Positions 1 through 8,614 of a DNA stretch of 64,000 bases are shown piece by piece; the first letter of the stretch is position 1; every line of letters starts with the position of its first letter. The stretch comes from an uncultured Burkholderiales bacterium. Lineage in GTDB: Bacteria > Pseudomonadota > Gammaproteobacteria > Burkholderiales > Burkholderiaceae_C. A model generated the notes under the pieces. That model ran no database searches and was not told where the DNA came from. It was given only the letters and a program-made list of their open reading frames with translations. Position numbers and translations under genes: made by a program. The DNA is taken from NCBI GenBank assembly GCA_903822825.1, contig CAIJQQ010000012.1, positions 16,355 to 80,354 of the forward strand, read 5' to 3'.

Positions 1-544
1 AGGAAGTGGGCGGCTTTTTGAGATTGGCCAAAGCCGCAAAAGGATTCGGCCGCTCTTGGGCAGCTTCCACAGCTGGGTCGCTGAACGACAAGGTCACTTC
101 TTCTGGGCAGACCACGTGGCGCGGCACCAGCGGTAAAGCCATGAGCAGCTCGTCCTCAACCAAAGCCAAAGCATCAAAGTCGCGGCTGAGCACCAAAATA
201 TCCTCTTCGGCCTCATCGTCCAATGCAGCAGCGGTGGCTTCGTCGGAGACAAATCGGAAAGACCGCTCGGCGAACACCTCGCTCAGCACGGGTTTGAGGC
301 ATCGCTGGCACTGCATGGGCAGCCCCAGTTCAGCCTCCAGATCGAGCCAGGTTTCATCGCCAGCACCCGAAATCGGCTCCGTGCGGCCATGCAACCGCCA
401 GCGAACAGGGCTGGACTCCAGACCCGCAAACTGTTCCTGACTCAAACGAGACCAGTCGGCCAGCGGCGAAACACCGCTCAGCTCGCCTGAGCCCTGGGCA
501 AAGGCTTTGATGTCCAGATGTGATGGCGTGAATTTTTTCTCCAT
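1..544 (-). CDS. yceD: YceD/DUF177 family protein, 3' end beyond window
   Basis: Reading leftward from an ATG at 544, the frame stays open to base 1, so 181 codons are visible and the C-terminus is missing. The product has a central C-x2-C pair (MQCQRC, near residues 78-81) followed by an acidic stretch (DDEAEEDI), then a third Cys in RHVVCPEE. This is the pattern of YceD/DUF177, a small protein linked to 23S rRNA and ribosome assembly and normally encoded just before rpmF (L32); rpmF would lie outside the window to the left. Its start is 25 bases from the divergent maf gene. A -10-like TACACT (551-556, minus strand) ends 6 bases before the ATG and no Shine-Dalgarno is visible, so the mRNA may be leaderless. 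The family call is confident; the molecular role is family knowledge only. Confidence 0.85.
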   Translation of the reverse strand, partial: MEKKFTPSHLDIKAFAQGSGELSGVSPLADWSRLSQEQFAGLESSPVRWRLHGRTEPISGAGDETWLDLEAELGLPMQCQRCLKPVLSEVFAERSFRFVSDEATAAALDDEAEEDILVLSRDFDALALVEDELLMALPLVPRHVVCPEEVTLSFSDPAVEAAQERPNPFAALANLKKPPTS

Positions 545-569
545 CCAGCGAGTGTAAGAGAATCACCCC
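545..569. promoter_or_regulatory. Compact divergent promoter region yceD/maf
   Basis: Only 25 bases separate the two divergent start codons. On the minus strand TACACT (551-556) ends 6 bases before the yceD ATG; on the plus strand GAGAAT (558-563) ends 6 bases before the maf ATG. Neither gene has a Shine-Dalgarno. If these are the -10 elements, both transcripts begin at or next to the A of the start codon. No good -35 hexamer was identified. Confidence 0.4.
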
Positions 570-1175
570 ATGACCGAGAACGCCTCCTCCCCTTTCCAAC
601 GCACCGTGGTGTTGGGCTCCACCTCCCGTTACAGGCGCGAGCTGCTGTCACGCCTGAATTTGCCTTTTGAAATGGCCGCCCCGGATGTGGATGAAAGCCC
701 GCACGCAGGCGAATCCCCGCGGGATTTGGCGCTTCGCCTGGCGCTGGCCAAGGCCCATGCCGTGGCCCAGCGCTTTCCGCAAGCGGTGGTGATCGGCTCT
801 GACCAGGTCGCCGACCTGGGGGGGCAGCCTTTGGGAAAACCGGGCGAGCACAGTCGCGCCGTGCAGCAGCTGCGCCAAATGCGCGGTCAAGTGGTGGTGT
901 TCCAGACCGCTCTGGCCGTGGTCTGCTTGGCCACCGGCTTCGAACAGGTCGACATCGCGTCCGTCAAAGTGCTGTTTCGTGACCTGAGTGACAGCGAGAT
1001 TGAAAACTACCTGCAAGCCGAAAAGCCGTATGACTGCGCTGGCAGCGCCAAAAGCGAGGGCCTGGGCATTGCTCTGCTCGAATCCATCGAGAACGATGAC
1101 CCAACAGCCCTGGTGGGCTTGCCCCTGATCCGCACCGCCCGCATGCTGCGCGCTGCTGGAGTGAAACTGCTGTGA
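570..1175 (+). CDS. maf: Maf/YceF-type nucleotide pyrophosphatase
   Basis: A 201-residue protein of the Maf family, which hydrolyses non-canonical or modified nucleoside triphosphates to monophosphate and pyrophosphate. The N-terminal motif GSTSRYRRELL (residues 16-26), the DESP segment (41-44) and GSDQV (76-80) are the expected substrate- and metal-binding motifs. The YceF-like form suggests 7-methyl-GTP pyrophosphatase rather than the dTTP/UTP form, but this is inferred from overall resemblance. Length is normal. It overlaps the next gene by 4 bases (GTGA), so the two are probably cotranscribed. There is no Shine-Dalgarno before the ATG; see the -10-like element noted upstream. Confidence 0.9.
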   Translation: MTENASSPFQRTVVLGSTSRYRRELLSRLNLPFEMAAPDVDESPHAGESPRDLALRLALAKAHAVAQRFPQAVVIGSDQVADLGGQPLGKPGEHSRAVQQLRQMRGQVVVFQTALAVVCLATGFEQVDIASVKVLFRDLSDSEIENYLQAEKPYDCAGSAKSEGLGIALLESIENDDPTALVGLPLIRTARMLRAAGVKLL

Positions 1176-1963
1176 ACGCCCCTGCCCGCTCACCGCTTGG
1201 CCGCCTTTTTCTGGTGCCCACCCCATTGGACTTTGGCTGCGCCGAGCAAGCCCCGATTCAGGACACCCTGCCAGAGGCCACGCTGCGCTGCGCCAGTAGC
1301 CTGCAGAACTGGATCACCGAAAACGCCAAATCGACGCGCGCCTTTCTCAAACGTGTGGGCGAAGTCCATGCTTTGGGCACACCCATCCAAGCACAACTGA
1401 TCACCGAGCTGCCCCGCGAGGTCCACAAAAAGGGGGACCACCATGTGTCCACAGCACAAGGCGGCTTTGATGCACGCCCCTTGCTGGCCGCAGCGCTGCA
1501 AGGACATGACATCGGGCTGGTGAGCGAAGCGGGCATGCCCACCGTGGCCGACCCGGGCAGCTCGGTGGTCCGCGCTGCACACGATTTGGGTGTGGAGGTC
1601 GTCCCTCTGGTCGGGCCCGTGTCACTGCTGCTGGCCTTGGCGGCCAGCGGCCTGAATGGGCAGAAATTTGCTTTTGTGGGCTACCTGCCCCAAGACGCTG
1701 CGGAACGCGCGGCGCGGCTCAAGCAACTGGAGGCTCTGGCGCAAAAAACCGGACAGACCCAGCTGTGGATTGAAACGCCTTACCGCAACGCCGCCATGCT
1801 CGGCGGCCTGCTGCAGGCCCTGCAGCCGGGCACTCGGCTGTCGGTGGCCAGCGGCCTGACCTTGCCCAGCGCCCGGGTGCAAAGCCACACGGTGGCCGCC
1901 TGGAAAAAAGGGGTCACCGGACCCAACGGGCAAACGCCAGCGGTGTACGCCATCGGCCCCTGA
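1172..1963 (+). CDS. SAM-dependent methyltransferase, tetrapyrrole methylase (RsmI-like) fold
   Basis: 263 residues starting with GTG inside the maf stop. The beta strand RLFLVPTPLD at the N-terminus and SEAGMPTVADPGS (118-130) are the signature of the tetrapyrrole methylase superfamily as seen in RsmI, which 2'-O-methylates 16S rRNA C1402. Unlike canonical RsmI, the first half carries an extra block (EVHALGTPIQ to KKGDHH) and lacks the usual GDI-type second motif, so it belongs to the related uncharacterised branch found next to maf in Burkholderiales. The substrate is unknown. The family assignment is firm; calling it rsmI would be over-annotation. Confidence 0.8.
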   Translation: MNAPARSPLGRLFLVPTPLDFGCAEQAPIQDTLPEATLRCASSLQNWITENAKSTRAFLKRVGEVHALGTPIQAQLITELPREVHKKGDHHVSTAQGGFDARPLLAAALQGHDIGLVSEAGMPTVADPGSSVVRAAHDLGVEVVPLVGPVSLLLALAASGLNGQKFAFVGYLPQDAAERAARLKQLEALAQKTGQTQLWIETPYRNAAMLGGLLQALQPGTRLSVASGLTLPSARVQSHTVAAWKKGVTGPNGQTPAVYAIGP

Positions 1964-1973
1964 GGCCGAGACC

Positions 1974-2969
1974 TCAGCGCAGACCAGGCACGCGACGCAT
2001 GGCCTGGACTGCGCCCTCACCCAGCGCCGCGCCAAAGCGCTTGGCCAAGCGCTCAGCCACGTTTTCGTGGCGGCTGTAGTCGATCACGTCTTCGGCCTTG
2101 AGCACATCACGGGCCACACTGTCCATGCTGCCCAAAGCGTCGGCCAGCCCCATGTCCACCGCCTGCTGGCCAGTCCAAAAGAGGCCAGAGAACATGTCCG
2201 GTGTTTCCTTCAGGCGATCGCCCCGGCCTTGCTTGACCACCGCAATGAACTGCTGGTGGATCTGGTTGAGCATGGCCTGGGCGTGCTTGCGCTGCGCCTC
2301 GGTCTGCGGGCTGAACGGGTCCATGAACCCCTTGTTCTCGCCCGCAGTCATCAGTCGGCGCTCCACACCCAGTTTGTCCATCAGCCCCGTGAAACCGAAG
2401 CCATCCATCAACACGCCGATGCTGCCCACGATGCTGGCCTTGTCAACATAGATTTTGTCCGCCGCAGCGGCAATGTAGTAAGCCGCGGAAGCACAAGATT
2501 CTTCCACCACCGCATAGACAGGCTTGTTGTGCAGTTTTTTCAAGCGGTGAATTTCATCGTTGATCATGCCCGCTTGCACAGGGCTGCCACCGGGCGAATT
2601 GATCAAAATCACCAGCCCTTGTGAACCCAAATCCTCCATGGCTGAGCGCATGGCGGCCATCACGTTTTCAGCACTGGCCTCGCCCTCTGAACCGATCTCG
2701 CCTTTGATCGTGACCATCGCGGTGTGCGGTTGGCTCGGATCGGTGCTGGGGGTGCTGCGACTGAAGAGCACACCGGCTGCCACCACAATGAAAACCAGCC
2801 ACGCCAAGCGAAGACCGTTTTTCCACCGACGCGCCGCCTGCTGCTCGGTCAAATTGGCCAAAGCCAAGCGCTCCAGCGTCTGCCTCTCCCATTGGGGGTC
2901 GTGAGTGGCTGCTGGTGCTGTGGGTGCGGTCTGCTGGCCCTGCGGGGCCTGTGTGTCTTGCATGCTCAA
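1974..2969 (-). CDS. sppA: Signal peptide peptidase SppA, S49 family
   Basis: 331 residues: a cytoplasmic N-terminal segment (1-50), one transmembrane helix (about 53-70), then a single S49 serine-protease domain, i.e. the short SppA form. INSPGGSP (123-130) is the oxyanion-side motif, ESCASAAYY (157-165) holds the likely nucleophile Ser161, and AGENKG (209-214) holds the likely general base Lys213. The enzyme degrades cleaved signal peptides in the inner membrane. The start overlaps the stop of the upstream Rieske gene by 4 bases, placing it last in a leftward cluster rluC-HAD-Rieske-sppA. Active-site residues are assigned by motif alignment from memory. Confidence 0.92.
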   Translation of the reverse strand: MSMQDTQAPQGQQTAPTAPAATHDPQWERQTLERLALANLTEQQAARRWKNGLRLAWLVFIVVAAGVLFSRSTPSTDPSQPHTAMVTIKGEIGSEGEASAENVMAAMRSAMEDLGSQGLVILINSPGGSPVQAGMINDEIHRLKKLHNKPVYAVVEESCASAAYYIAAAADKIYVDKASIVGSIGVLMDGFGFTGLMDKLGVERRLMTAGENKGFMDPFSPQTEAQRKHAQAMLNQIHQQFIAVVKQGRGDRLKETPDMFSGLFWTGQQAVDMGLADALGSMDSVARDVLKAEDVIDYSRHENVAERLAKRFGAALGEGAVQAMRRVPGLR

Positions 2970-3331
2970 AATTCAACGGGTTTCAGGTTGTAGGCAGTAT
3001 GCCAGTGCACCACTCCCCCTTGCTCAGTCAGGTCAATCTTGATCAAGCCGCCCCGGCAAGGGCCACCCGCACAAGCCCCGGTGTCTGGCCGGTGCGTGGC
3101 GCCGTGCGTGGCGCAAATGAGCCAGCGGCCCGTGGCATCAAAAAAACGATCGGGCTGGAAATCCAATTCCATCGCCACATGGGTGCAACGGTTGATGTAA
3201 GCGTGCACCTGCCCCTCAAAACGGATGGCAAAAGCGCGGCAAGTCTGCCCAGCATAAACCACATCAAAAGGCACGGCAAGGCCTGAGTCGACCAAGTCAA
3301 CCGCGTTGCACAAGGGGATCACGTCATCCAT
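2966..3331 (-). CDS. Rieske [2Fe-2S] domain protein
   Basis: 121 residues, essentially one soluble Rieske domain. Cluster ligands are visible as C49-x-H51 and C73-x2-H76 (CTH and CATH). The small size, lack of a membrane anchor and resemblance to ferredoxin-like Rieske proteins suggest an electron carrier or redox accessory rather than a bc1 subunit. It lies between an HAD phosphatase (15-base gap) and sppA (4-base overlap); this order is common in Burkholderiales. An AGGA sequence precedes the ATG by a suitable distance. The physiological partner cannot be read from the sequence. Confidence 0.88.
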   Translation of the reverse strand: MDDVIPLCNAVDLVDSGLAVPFDVVYAGQTCRAFAIRFEGQVHAYINRCTHVAMELDFQPDRFFDATGRWLICATHGATHRPDTGACAGGPCRGGLIKIDLTEQGGVVHWHTAYNLKPVEF

Positions 3332-3346
3332 GAGCTTGTCCTGACG

Positions 3347-4015
3347 TCAAGCGTTGGCCAGCAGCCAAGCATGCAAATCGGCCACGGAGTGCGCCACATG
3401 GCGGGGCTGCAAGGAATGAAATGCCTTCGGCTCATGGGCACCGTAACTCACGCCCACACTGGCACAACCGGCATTCAAGGCCATTTGCAAGTCGTGTGTG
3501 GTGTCGCCAACCATCAAGGTGCGCTCGGGCGACACGCCAAACTCGCGCATCAACTCGTGCAGCATCAAAGGGCTGGGTTTGCCCGCCGTCTCGTCGGCCG
3601 TGCGTGAACCATCAAAGACATCGCGCAACGCCACCGTATGCAAGGCTTCATTGAGCCCGGCCCGGCTCTTGCCCGTGGCCACAGTGAGCCAGTGGTGCCG
3701 GGCTTTCAAGTCGCTCAGCAAGGGCAACACGCCATCGAACAGGCTGATGTCATTGTGGTGCGCCAAGTAGTGGTGGCGGTAACGCTCGCCCAGCTGGGGG
3801 TATTTGTCCTTGGGCACATCAGGCGCGGCATGCGCCAGCGCAGGCATCAAGGCCAAGCCGATCACATACGAAGCGGCCTCTCGTGTGGGCAAAGCGCCAC
3901 CGACATCCACCACCGCGCGCTGGATGCAGCTCGTGATGAGGGCGGTCGAGTCGAACAAAGTGCCGTCCCAATCGAAAGCGATCAGGTCAAACTGGCGGGG
4001 TCGAAATTCAGTCAT
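3347..4015 (-). CDS. HAD-IA family hydrolase, phosphoglycolate-phosphatase-like
   Basis: 222 residues beginning at an ATG that overlaps the rluC stop by 8 bases (ATGACTGA). A longer upstream open frame exists but lies inside rluC and carries no HAD sequence. Motif I is DWDGT (D15 and D17 catalytic), motif III is around KPSP, and motif IV is GDTTHD (two acidic metal ligands). It has the cap-domain length of Gph/PGP-type enzymes that dephosphorylate small phosphoesters such as 2-phosphoglycolate. The substrate is not determinable; the overlap with rluC implies translational coupling. Confidence 0.88.
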   Translation of the reverse strand: MTEFRPRQFDLIAFDWDGTLFDSTALITSCIQRAVVDVGGALPTREAASYVIGLALMPALAHAAPDVPKDKYPQLGERYRHHYLAHHNDISLFDGVLPLLSDLKARHHWLTVATGKSRAGLNEALHTVALRDVFDGSRTADETAGKPSPLMLHELMREFGVSPERTLMVGDTTHDLQMALNAGCASVGVSYGAHEPKAFHSLQPRHVAHSVADLHAWLLANA

Positions 4016-4988
4016 GGGGGCGAATCTGGTCAATGTGCTGTTGAAGTTCCGGCGGCAATTGGGCCAGCAGCGCCACGCGCTCGGCCGTGACCGGGTGGTT
4101 GAACTGTAAACGCCAGGCGTGCAAAAACATGCGCTTGTGACCCTGCTTTTGCAGTGCCTTGTTCCATTCAAAGTCGCCGTATTTGTCGTCGCCCGCGATC
4201 GGGTGGCCGTTGCTGGCCAAGTGCACACGTATCTGGTGGGTGCGTCCAGTTTTGATCGTGACTTCCAGCAATGTCACGCCCGGCAGGCGCTCGGCCACCT
4301 TGACCAGCGTGATGGAACGCATGCCGTCCGGGTCTTCGGGCGTGGTCACTTTCACGCGCCGCTCGCCGTCGGGCAAAAGGAACTTGTGCAAAGGCTGGTC
4401 AATGACCTTGAGCTTGTCAGGCCAGACACCCTGCACCAGCGCCAGGTAGGTCTTGCCTGTTTCGCGTTCGCGAAACTGGTCTTGCAGATGCTTGAGGGCG
4501 CTGCGTTTCTTAGCCACCAGCAAAATACCGCTGGTGTCACGATCGAGACGGTGCACCAACTCCAGCAGCTTGGCCTGGGGCCTGGCCTGGCGCAGTTGCT
4601 CGATGACCCCAAAACTGACACCCGAGCCGCCATGCACCGCCACCCCCGCGGGCTTGTCGATGGCCATCAGGCAGTCGTCTTCGTGTAAAACTGGGAACTC
4701 CCGCCCCGGCGCAGGCCGGTCAGCCTTTTCGGCGACTTTTTCCGAGATCCGAACAGGCGGCAAACGCACCTCGTCGCCCGCCTCCACCCGCGTCTCGGCA
4801 GAAGCCCGACCTTTGTTGATGCGCACCTCGCCGCTGCGGATGATGCGGTAGACGTGGGTTTTGGGCACCCCTTTGAGGTGGCGCATGAGGAAGTTGTCCA
4901 ACCGCTGCCCGGCCGAATCCTCGTCCACGACCAGCCATTTGACCGCCGGTGCCGAAACACCCGGCTTGGCCCCTATAATGTGATTCAC
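4008..4988 (-). CDS. rluC: 23S rRNA pseudouridine synthase RluC
   Basis: 326 residues with an N-terminal S4 RNA-binding domain (about 25-85, RLDNFLMRHLKGVPKTH) and a RluA-family catalytic domain. The signature HRLDRDTSG lies at 146-154, with Asp149 the expected catalytic residue. RluC makes pseudouridines 955, 2504 and 2580 in E. coli numbering of 23S rRNA. The start is GTG at 4988, giving the N-terminus MNHIIGAK; a later start would still leave the S4 domain intact. It is divergent from rne, the standard arrangement in proteobacteria, and its first codons overlap the rne promoter. Confidence 0.92.
   Translation of the reverse strand: MNHIIGAKPGVSAPAVKWLVVDEDSAGQRLDNFLMRHLKGVPKTHVYRIIRSGEVRINKGRASAETRVEAGDEVRLPPVRISEKVAEKADRPAPGREFPVLHEDDCLMAIDKPAGVAVHGGSGVSFGVIEQLRQARPQAKLLELVHRLDRDTSGILLVAKKRSALKHLQDQFRERETGKTYLALVQGVWPDKLKVIDQPLHKFLLPDGERRVKVTTPEDPDGMRSITLVKVAERLPGVTLLEVTIKTGRTHQIRVHLASNGHPIAGDDKYGDFEWNKALQKQGHKRMFLHAWRLQFNHPVTAERVALLAQLPPELQQHIDQIRPHD
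4974..4979 (+). promoter_or_regulatory. Probable rne -10 element (TATAAT)
   Basis: A perfect TATAAT lies within the first codons of the divergent rluC gene, followed by G. No matching -35 sits at 16-18 bases; a TTGACC at 4939-4944 is 29 bases away and too far. If used, transcription would start near 4986 and give an rne leader of about 595 bases, consistent with the long, self-regulated rne leaders known in enterobacteria. Confidence 0.5.
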
Positions 4989-5580
4989 TGGCTTTTGGCT
5001 GTAAGTGGTTGATTTGAATGGAAATGAATTCCTGAGGACAGGAGTTTAGTCCACCCACCACTGCAAGCTTCACCAGAAGGTCGATGCCACCCTCGGCACA
5101 TTTTGCAGACTGAAGGCCCAGAGCCCGCAGTGGCAAAGCATCCCGGAGGTTGGGCCGACGCCCTGAAACACTGATACGGAATACCCAAGCTGGGCAGCTC
5201 ATCCAAAGTGGAGGAGCTGCCCAGCGGATCAAAGCGAGATGGTTGTGTTGTTTGGAACCTTGCTGACCTGGCTGGAGTGGCTCATGAAGCCACAGGCCAT
5301 CGTCACGCCCTGCGTTGCCGAACCTGTCCTGGGCACCGCAGAACGTCTGCGGCAGTGGACAGGCCTGAACACCCCCCTGACCTCGCCCCATCCACGCGCC
5401 CTGAACCCCACTCCAGAGCCTTTGCTCTGCTGAGCGGCGTTCGCCTCCGGCAATTCCCTTCGTTTCTCGGTGTCAGCTTTGGCAACGTGGACCCGTCAAT
5501 GGGTCGCTTGTAAACCGTGCTGCGCGCACGCTGCATGAAGCAGCTTCGCTCAGCCGACACTGATAAAGAAGGAACGCATC
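4989..5580 (+). promoter_or_regulatory. Long untranslated leader of rne with a 12-bp hairpin
   Basis: This 592-base stretch holds no convincing gene. It contains a perfect inverted repeat: GCTGGGCAGCTC (5189-5200) pairs with GAGCTGCCCAGC (5214-5225), with an inner TCC/GGA (5202-5204 with 5210-5212) that would close on a 5-base loop. No T-run follows, so it is not an intrinsic terminator. E. coli rne mRNA has a structured 361-base leader through which RNase E controls its own mRNA decay; by analogy this is a candidate autoregulatory leader, although no sequence identity to that element is claimed. A Shine-Dalgarno AAGGAA precedes the rne ATG. Confidence 0.5.
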
Positions 5581-8523
5581 ATGAAACGGATGCTGATCAA
5601 CGCCACGCAAGCTGAAGAGCGGCGCCTGGCCATCGTCGATGGACAAAAACTCCTCGACTACGAAATCGAAATCGAAGGGCGCGAGCAGCGCAAGGGCAAC
5701 ATCTACAAGGCCATTGTGACCCGCGTCGAGCCCTCGCTCGAAGCCTGCTTCGTGGACTATGGCGAAGACCGCCACGGCTTTTTGCCTTTCAAAGAAATCT
5801 CGCGCCAGTACTTTGCTGAAGGTGTGTCCGTCAGCCAGGCCCGCATCCAGGACGTGATCAAAGAAGGCCAATCCCTTTTGGTGCAGGTCGAAAAGGAAGA
5901 GCGCGGCAACAAGGGCGCAGCGCTCACCACATTCGTCAGCCTGGCTGGCCGCTACGTGGTGCTCATGCCCAACAACCCCCGGGGCGGTGGCGTCAGCCGC
6001 CGCATCGAGGGCGATGACCGCGCCGAACTCAAAGAGGCGATGGACCAACTGGAATACCCCAAGGGCATGTCCATCATCGCCCGCACTGCAGGCATCGGTC
6101 GCTCCGCACCCGAGCTGCAGTGGGACCTGAACTACCTGCTCAAACTCTGGACCGCCATTGACGGCGCCACCCAGGGCAAAGGCGCATTCCTGATCTATCA
6201 GGAATCCTCGCTCGTCATTCGCGCGATTCGTGACTACTTCAACAACGACATCGGCGACATCCTGATCGACACCGACGACATCTACGACCAGGCTCAGCAG
6301 TTCATGAGCCACGTGATGCCTGAGTTCGCTCCGCGCGTGAAGCGCTACCGCGACGACGCACCGCTGTTCAGCCGGTTCCAGATCGAGCACCAAATCGAGT
6401 CGGCCTATGCCCGCACAGTGCAGTTGCCTTCGGGCGGCGCCATCGTGATCGACCACACCGAAGCCTTGGTGTCGGTGGACGTGAACTCGGCCCGCGCCAT
6501 CAAGGGCGGTGACATCGAAGAAACCGCCACCCGCACCAACCTGGAAGCCGCTGACGAAGTGGCCCGCCAGATGCGCCTGCGCGATCTGGGTGGCCTGATC
6601 GTGATCGACTTCATCGACATGGAAGAGTCGAAAAACCGCCGCGAAGTTGAAAACCGCCTGCGCGACGCGCTGCGCCAAGACCGCGCCCGCGTGCAGTTCG
6701 GCACCATCAGCAAGTTTGGCCTGATGGAAATGAGCCGCCAGCGCTTGAAGCCCGCCTTGTCAGAAGGTGCGTCCATCCCCTGCCCACGTTGCGGCGGCGC
6801 TGGCCACATCCGTGACACCGAAAGCTCGGCACTGCAAATTTTGCGCATCATCCAGGAAGAGTCCATGAAGGACAACAGCGCCGCCGTGCACGCGCAAGTG
6901 CCCGTCGAAGTCGCGTCTTTCCTCCTCAACGAAAAGCGCTCAGAGATCGCCAAGATCGAGTTACAGCAACGCATCAACGTGCTGCTGGTGCCCAACAAGT
7001 CGCTGGAAACCCCGCACTACAAACTCGAGCGCTTGAAGCACGACGACCCGCGTCTGGACCGCATCGAAGCCAGTTACAAGATGGCCGAAGAGATCGAAGA
7101 TCCGACCACGGTGACGCGCCGCTCACAAGAGCCCACCAACAAGCAAACACCCGTGATCAAAGGGGTGCTGCCCGATGCACCCGCACCTGTGGCGCCACCC
7201 AAGCCAGAAGCTGTGCCCGTCGCAGCGAAGGCCAAGCCGGCAGCCGCCCCAGCGCCAGTCGCCAAGAGCGGCAGCTTCTTCGGTTGGCTCAAAAACCTGC
7301 TGGGCGGCAACAGCAAGACCAGCCCCGCTGCGCCTGAGAAAAAAGAAGAAAAGCGCGAAGGCCGCAATGGCCGCCGTGAAGGTGGTCGTGAAAGTGGCCG
7401 AGATGGCGCTCGTGAAGGGGGCCGTGACGGCCGCCGAGGCGGTCGCGGTGAACGCGCAGAACGCGCTGACCGTGGTGAGGGCGTTGAAGCCCGCAGCGGC
7501 CGCCGCCAAGGTAGCGAAGGCCGTGGCGACAGAGCCGAAGGCGAGCAACGCGCGCCACGCGGCGAGCGCGGCGGTCGCCGCCAAGAGCCACGTGGTGAAG
7601 CACGCGAAGGCCTTGGCAACGACGCGCCAGCAGACAACACCGAACGCAACGAACGTCCCGCGCGGGGCGAGCGCAGCGAAAGTGGTCGCCGCGAGCGCAC
7701 CGATGCCAGCCGCGGCGAGCGTGGAGAAGGCGGTCGCCGCGAACGTGGCGAGCGTCGCCCGGAACGTGCACCCGCTGACGCCTCAAGCGCAGAAAATCAG
7801 GTGAACGTTGAAGGTCAAGAACCGGCAATGACCGACAACAACAATGCACCCGACAACAACGGCGAGCGCCGCGAGCGGCGTTCACGCGACCGCTATGGCC
7901 GCGACCGCCGCGAACGCGCAGGCGAGCCCCGCGACGAAGTGACGCACACCGAAGGTAGCGCGGCGCAAGCCAGTTCGAATGAGCCAAGCACCGAAGCAGC
8001 AGACAACGACCGCCCACAACGCTCTTACTTTGAGCGCGCGGCCCAAGCGGCCTCAACTGACAACGCCTCTGCGGTCACGGCCGAAGTCTCTGCCGAAACC
8101 ACGGCTGAACCTGCAGTTGCAGCACCGGCACTTTGGGCATCTGCTCCCGCAGCGCCAGTGCCAACACCTTTGGCTGCAGAGCCAGTGACAGCGCCAGCAG
8201 GAGTGGCATCTGCACCAGTTGCGGCCCCGGTTGCGGCACCCGCAGTGCCAACAGCCGCGACACCGGCTGCTGCATCAGGCATGCCCCGCGTGGGCGGGTT
8301 CGATCTGCCCATCGAGTCGCTGAACCAGATTGCCAGCAACTCCGGCTTGCAATGGATCAACTCTGACGCCAGCAAAATCGAGGCTGTGCAAGCGGCCATT
8401 GCGGCAGAGTCCAAGCCTGTGCATGTTCCCCGCGAGCGTCCACCCGCATTGGTCATCACCGAAGGCCCACTGGTTCTGGTGGAAACACGCAAAGACCTGA
8501 AAGACATGAACCTGCCTTTCTGA
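5581..8523 (+). CDS. rne: Ribonuclease E
   Basis: 980 residues. The N-terminal half is the catalytic RNase E/G module: S1 domain (about 35-120), DNase I-like site with Asp300 (VDVNS) and Asp343 (DFIDM) as magnesium ligands, and the zinc-link C401-x2-C404 (CPRCGG) that holds dimers together. From about residue 500 onward the protein is low-complexity: an alanine/proline stretch, then a long block of short Arg/Glu/Gly repeats ([15 protein letters not shown]), expected to be disordered and to bind RNA and degradosome partners. The extreme C-terminus ([16 protein letters not shown]) is a conserved tail in Burkholderiales. Essential for mRNA decay and rRNA/tRNA processing. It ends 38 bases before a strong terminator. 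Confidence 0.97.
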   Translation: MKRMLINATQAEERRLAIVDGQKLLDYEIEIEGREQRKGNIYKAIVTRVEPSLEACFVDYGEDRHGFLPFKEISRQYFAEGVSVSQARIQDVIKEGQSLLVQVEKEERGNKGAALTTFVSLAGRYVVLMPNNPRGGGVSRRIEGDDRAELKEAMDQLEYPKGMSIIARTAGIGRSAPELQWDLNYLLKLWTAIDGATQGKGAFLIYQESSLVIRAIRDYFNNDIGDILIDTDDIYDQAQQFMSHVMPEFAPRVKRYRDDAPLFSRFQIEHQIESAYARTVQLPSGGAIVIDHTEALVSVDVNSARAIKGGDIEETATRTNLEAADEVARQMRLRDLGGLIVIDFIDMEESKNRREVENRLRDALRQDRARVQFGTISKFGLMEMSRQRLKPALSEGASIPCPRCGGAGHIRDTESSALQILRIIQEESMKDNSAAVHAQVPVEVASFLLNEKRSEIAKIELQQRINVLLVPNKSLETPHYKLERLKHDDPRLDRIEASYKMAEEIEDPTTVTRRSQEPTNKQTPVIKGVLPDAPAPVAPPKPEAVPVAAKAKPAAAPAPVAKSGSFFGWLKNLLGGNSKTSPAAPEKKEEKREGRNGRREGGRESGRDGAREGGRDGRRGGRGERAERADRGEGVEARSGRRQGSEGRGDRAEGEQRAPRGERGGRRQEPRGEAREGLGNDAPADNTERNERPARGERSESGRRERTDASRGERGEGGRRERGERRPERAPADASSAENQVNVEGQEPAMTDNNNAPDNNGERRERRSRDRYGRDRRERAGEPRDEVTHTEGSAAQASSNEPSTEAADNDRPQRSYFERAAQAASTDNASAVTAEVSAETTAEPAVAAPALWASAPAAPVPTPLAAEPVTAPAGVASAPVAAPVAAPAVPTAATPAAASGMPRVGGFDLPIESLNQIASNSGLQWINSDASKIEAVQAAIAAESKPVHVPRERPPALVITEGPLVLVETRKDLKDMNLPF

Positions 8524-8561
8524 GACAGGCCGTGCACCCGGCGCTGACTTCGGTCAACGCC

Positions 8562-8598
8562 CATGAAAAAACCGGACCTTGCGTCCGGTTTTTTCATG
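8562..8598. terminator. Bidirectional terminator between rne and hemY
   Basis: CATGAAAAAACCGGAC (8562-8577) pairs with GTCCGGTTTTTTCATG (8583-8598) around a 5-base loop, giving a perfect 16-bp stem with T-runs on both strands. It serves the convergent rne (plus) and hemY (minus) transcripts. Confidence 0.9.
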
Positions 8599-8614
8599 TC
8601 TGTCGACGCAGGAG

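Noticed and set aside
4939..4944. TTGACC as -35 for the rne promoter
   Set aside because: It is 29 bases from the TATAAT, too far for sigma-70.
5473..6678. 401-codon open frame on the minus strand opposite rne
   Set aside because: It is a GC-rich shadow of the RNase E catalytic domain, with His/Val/Asp/Gly-rich composition and no recognisable motifs; the plus-strand reading is certain.
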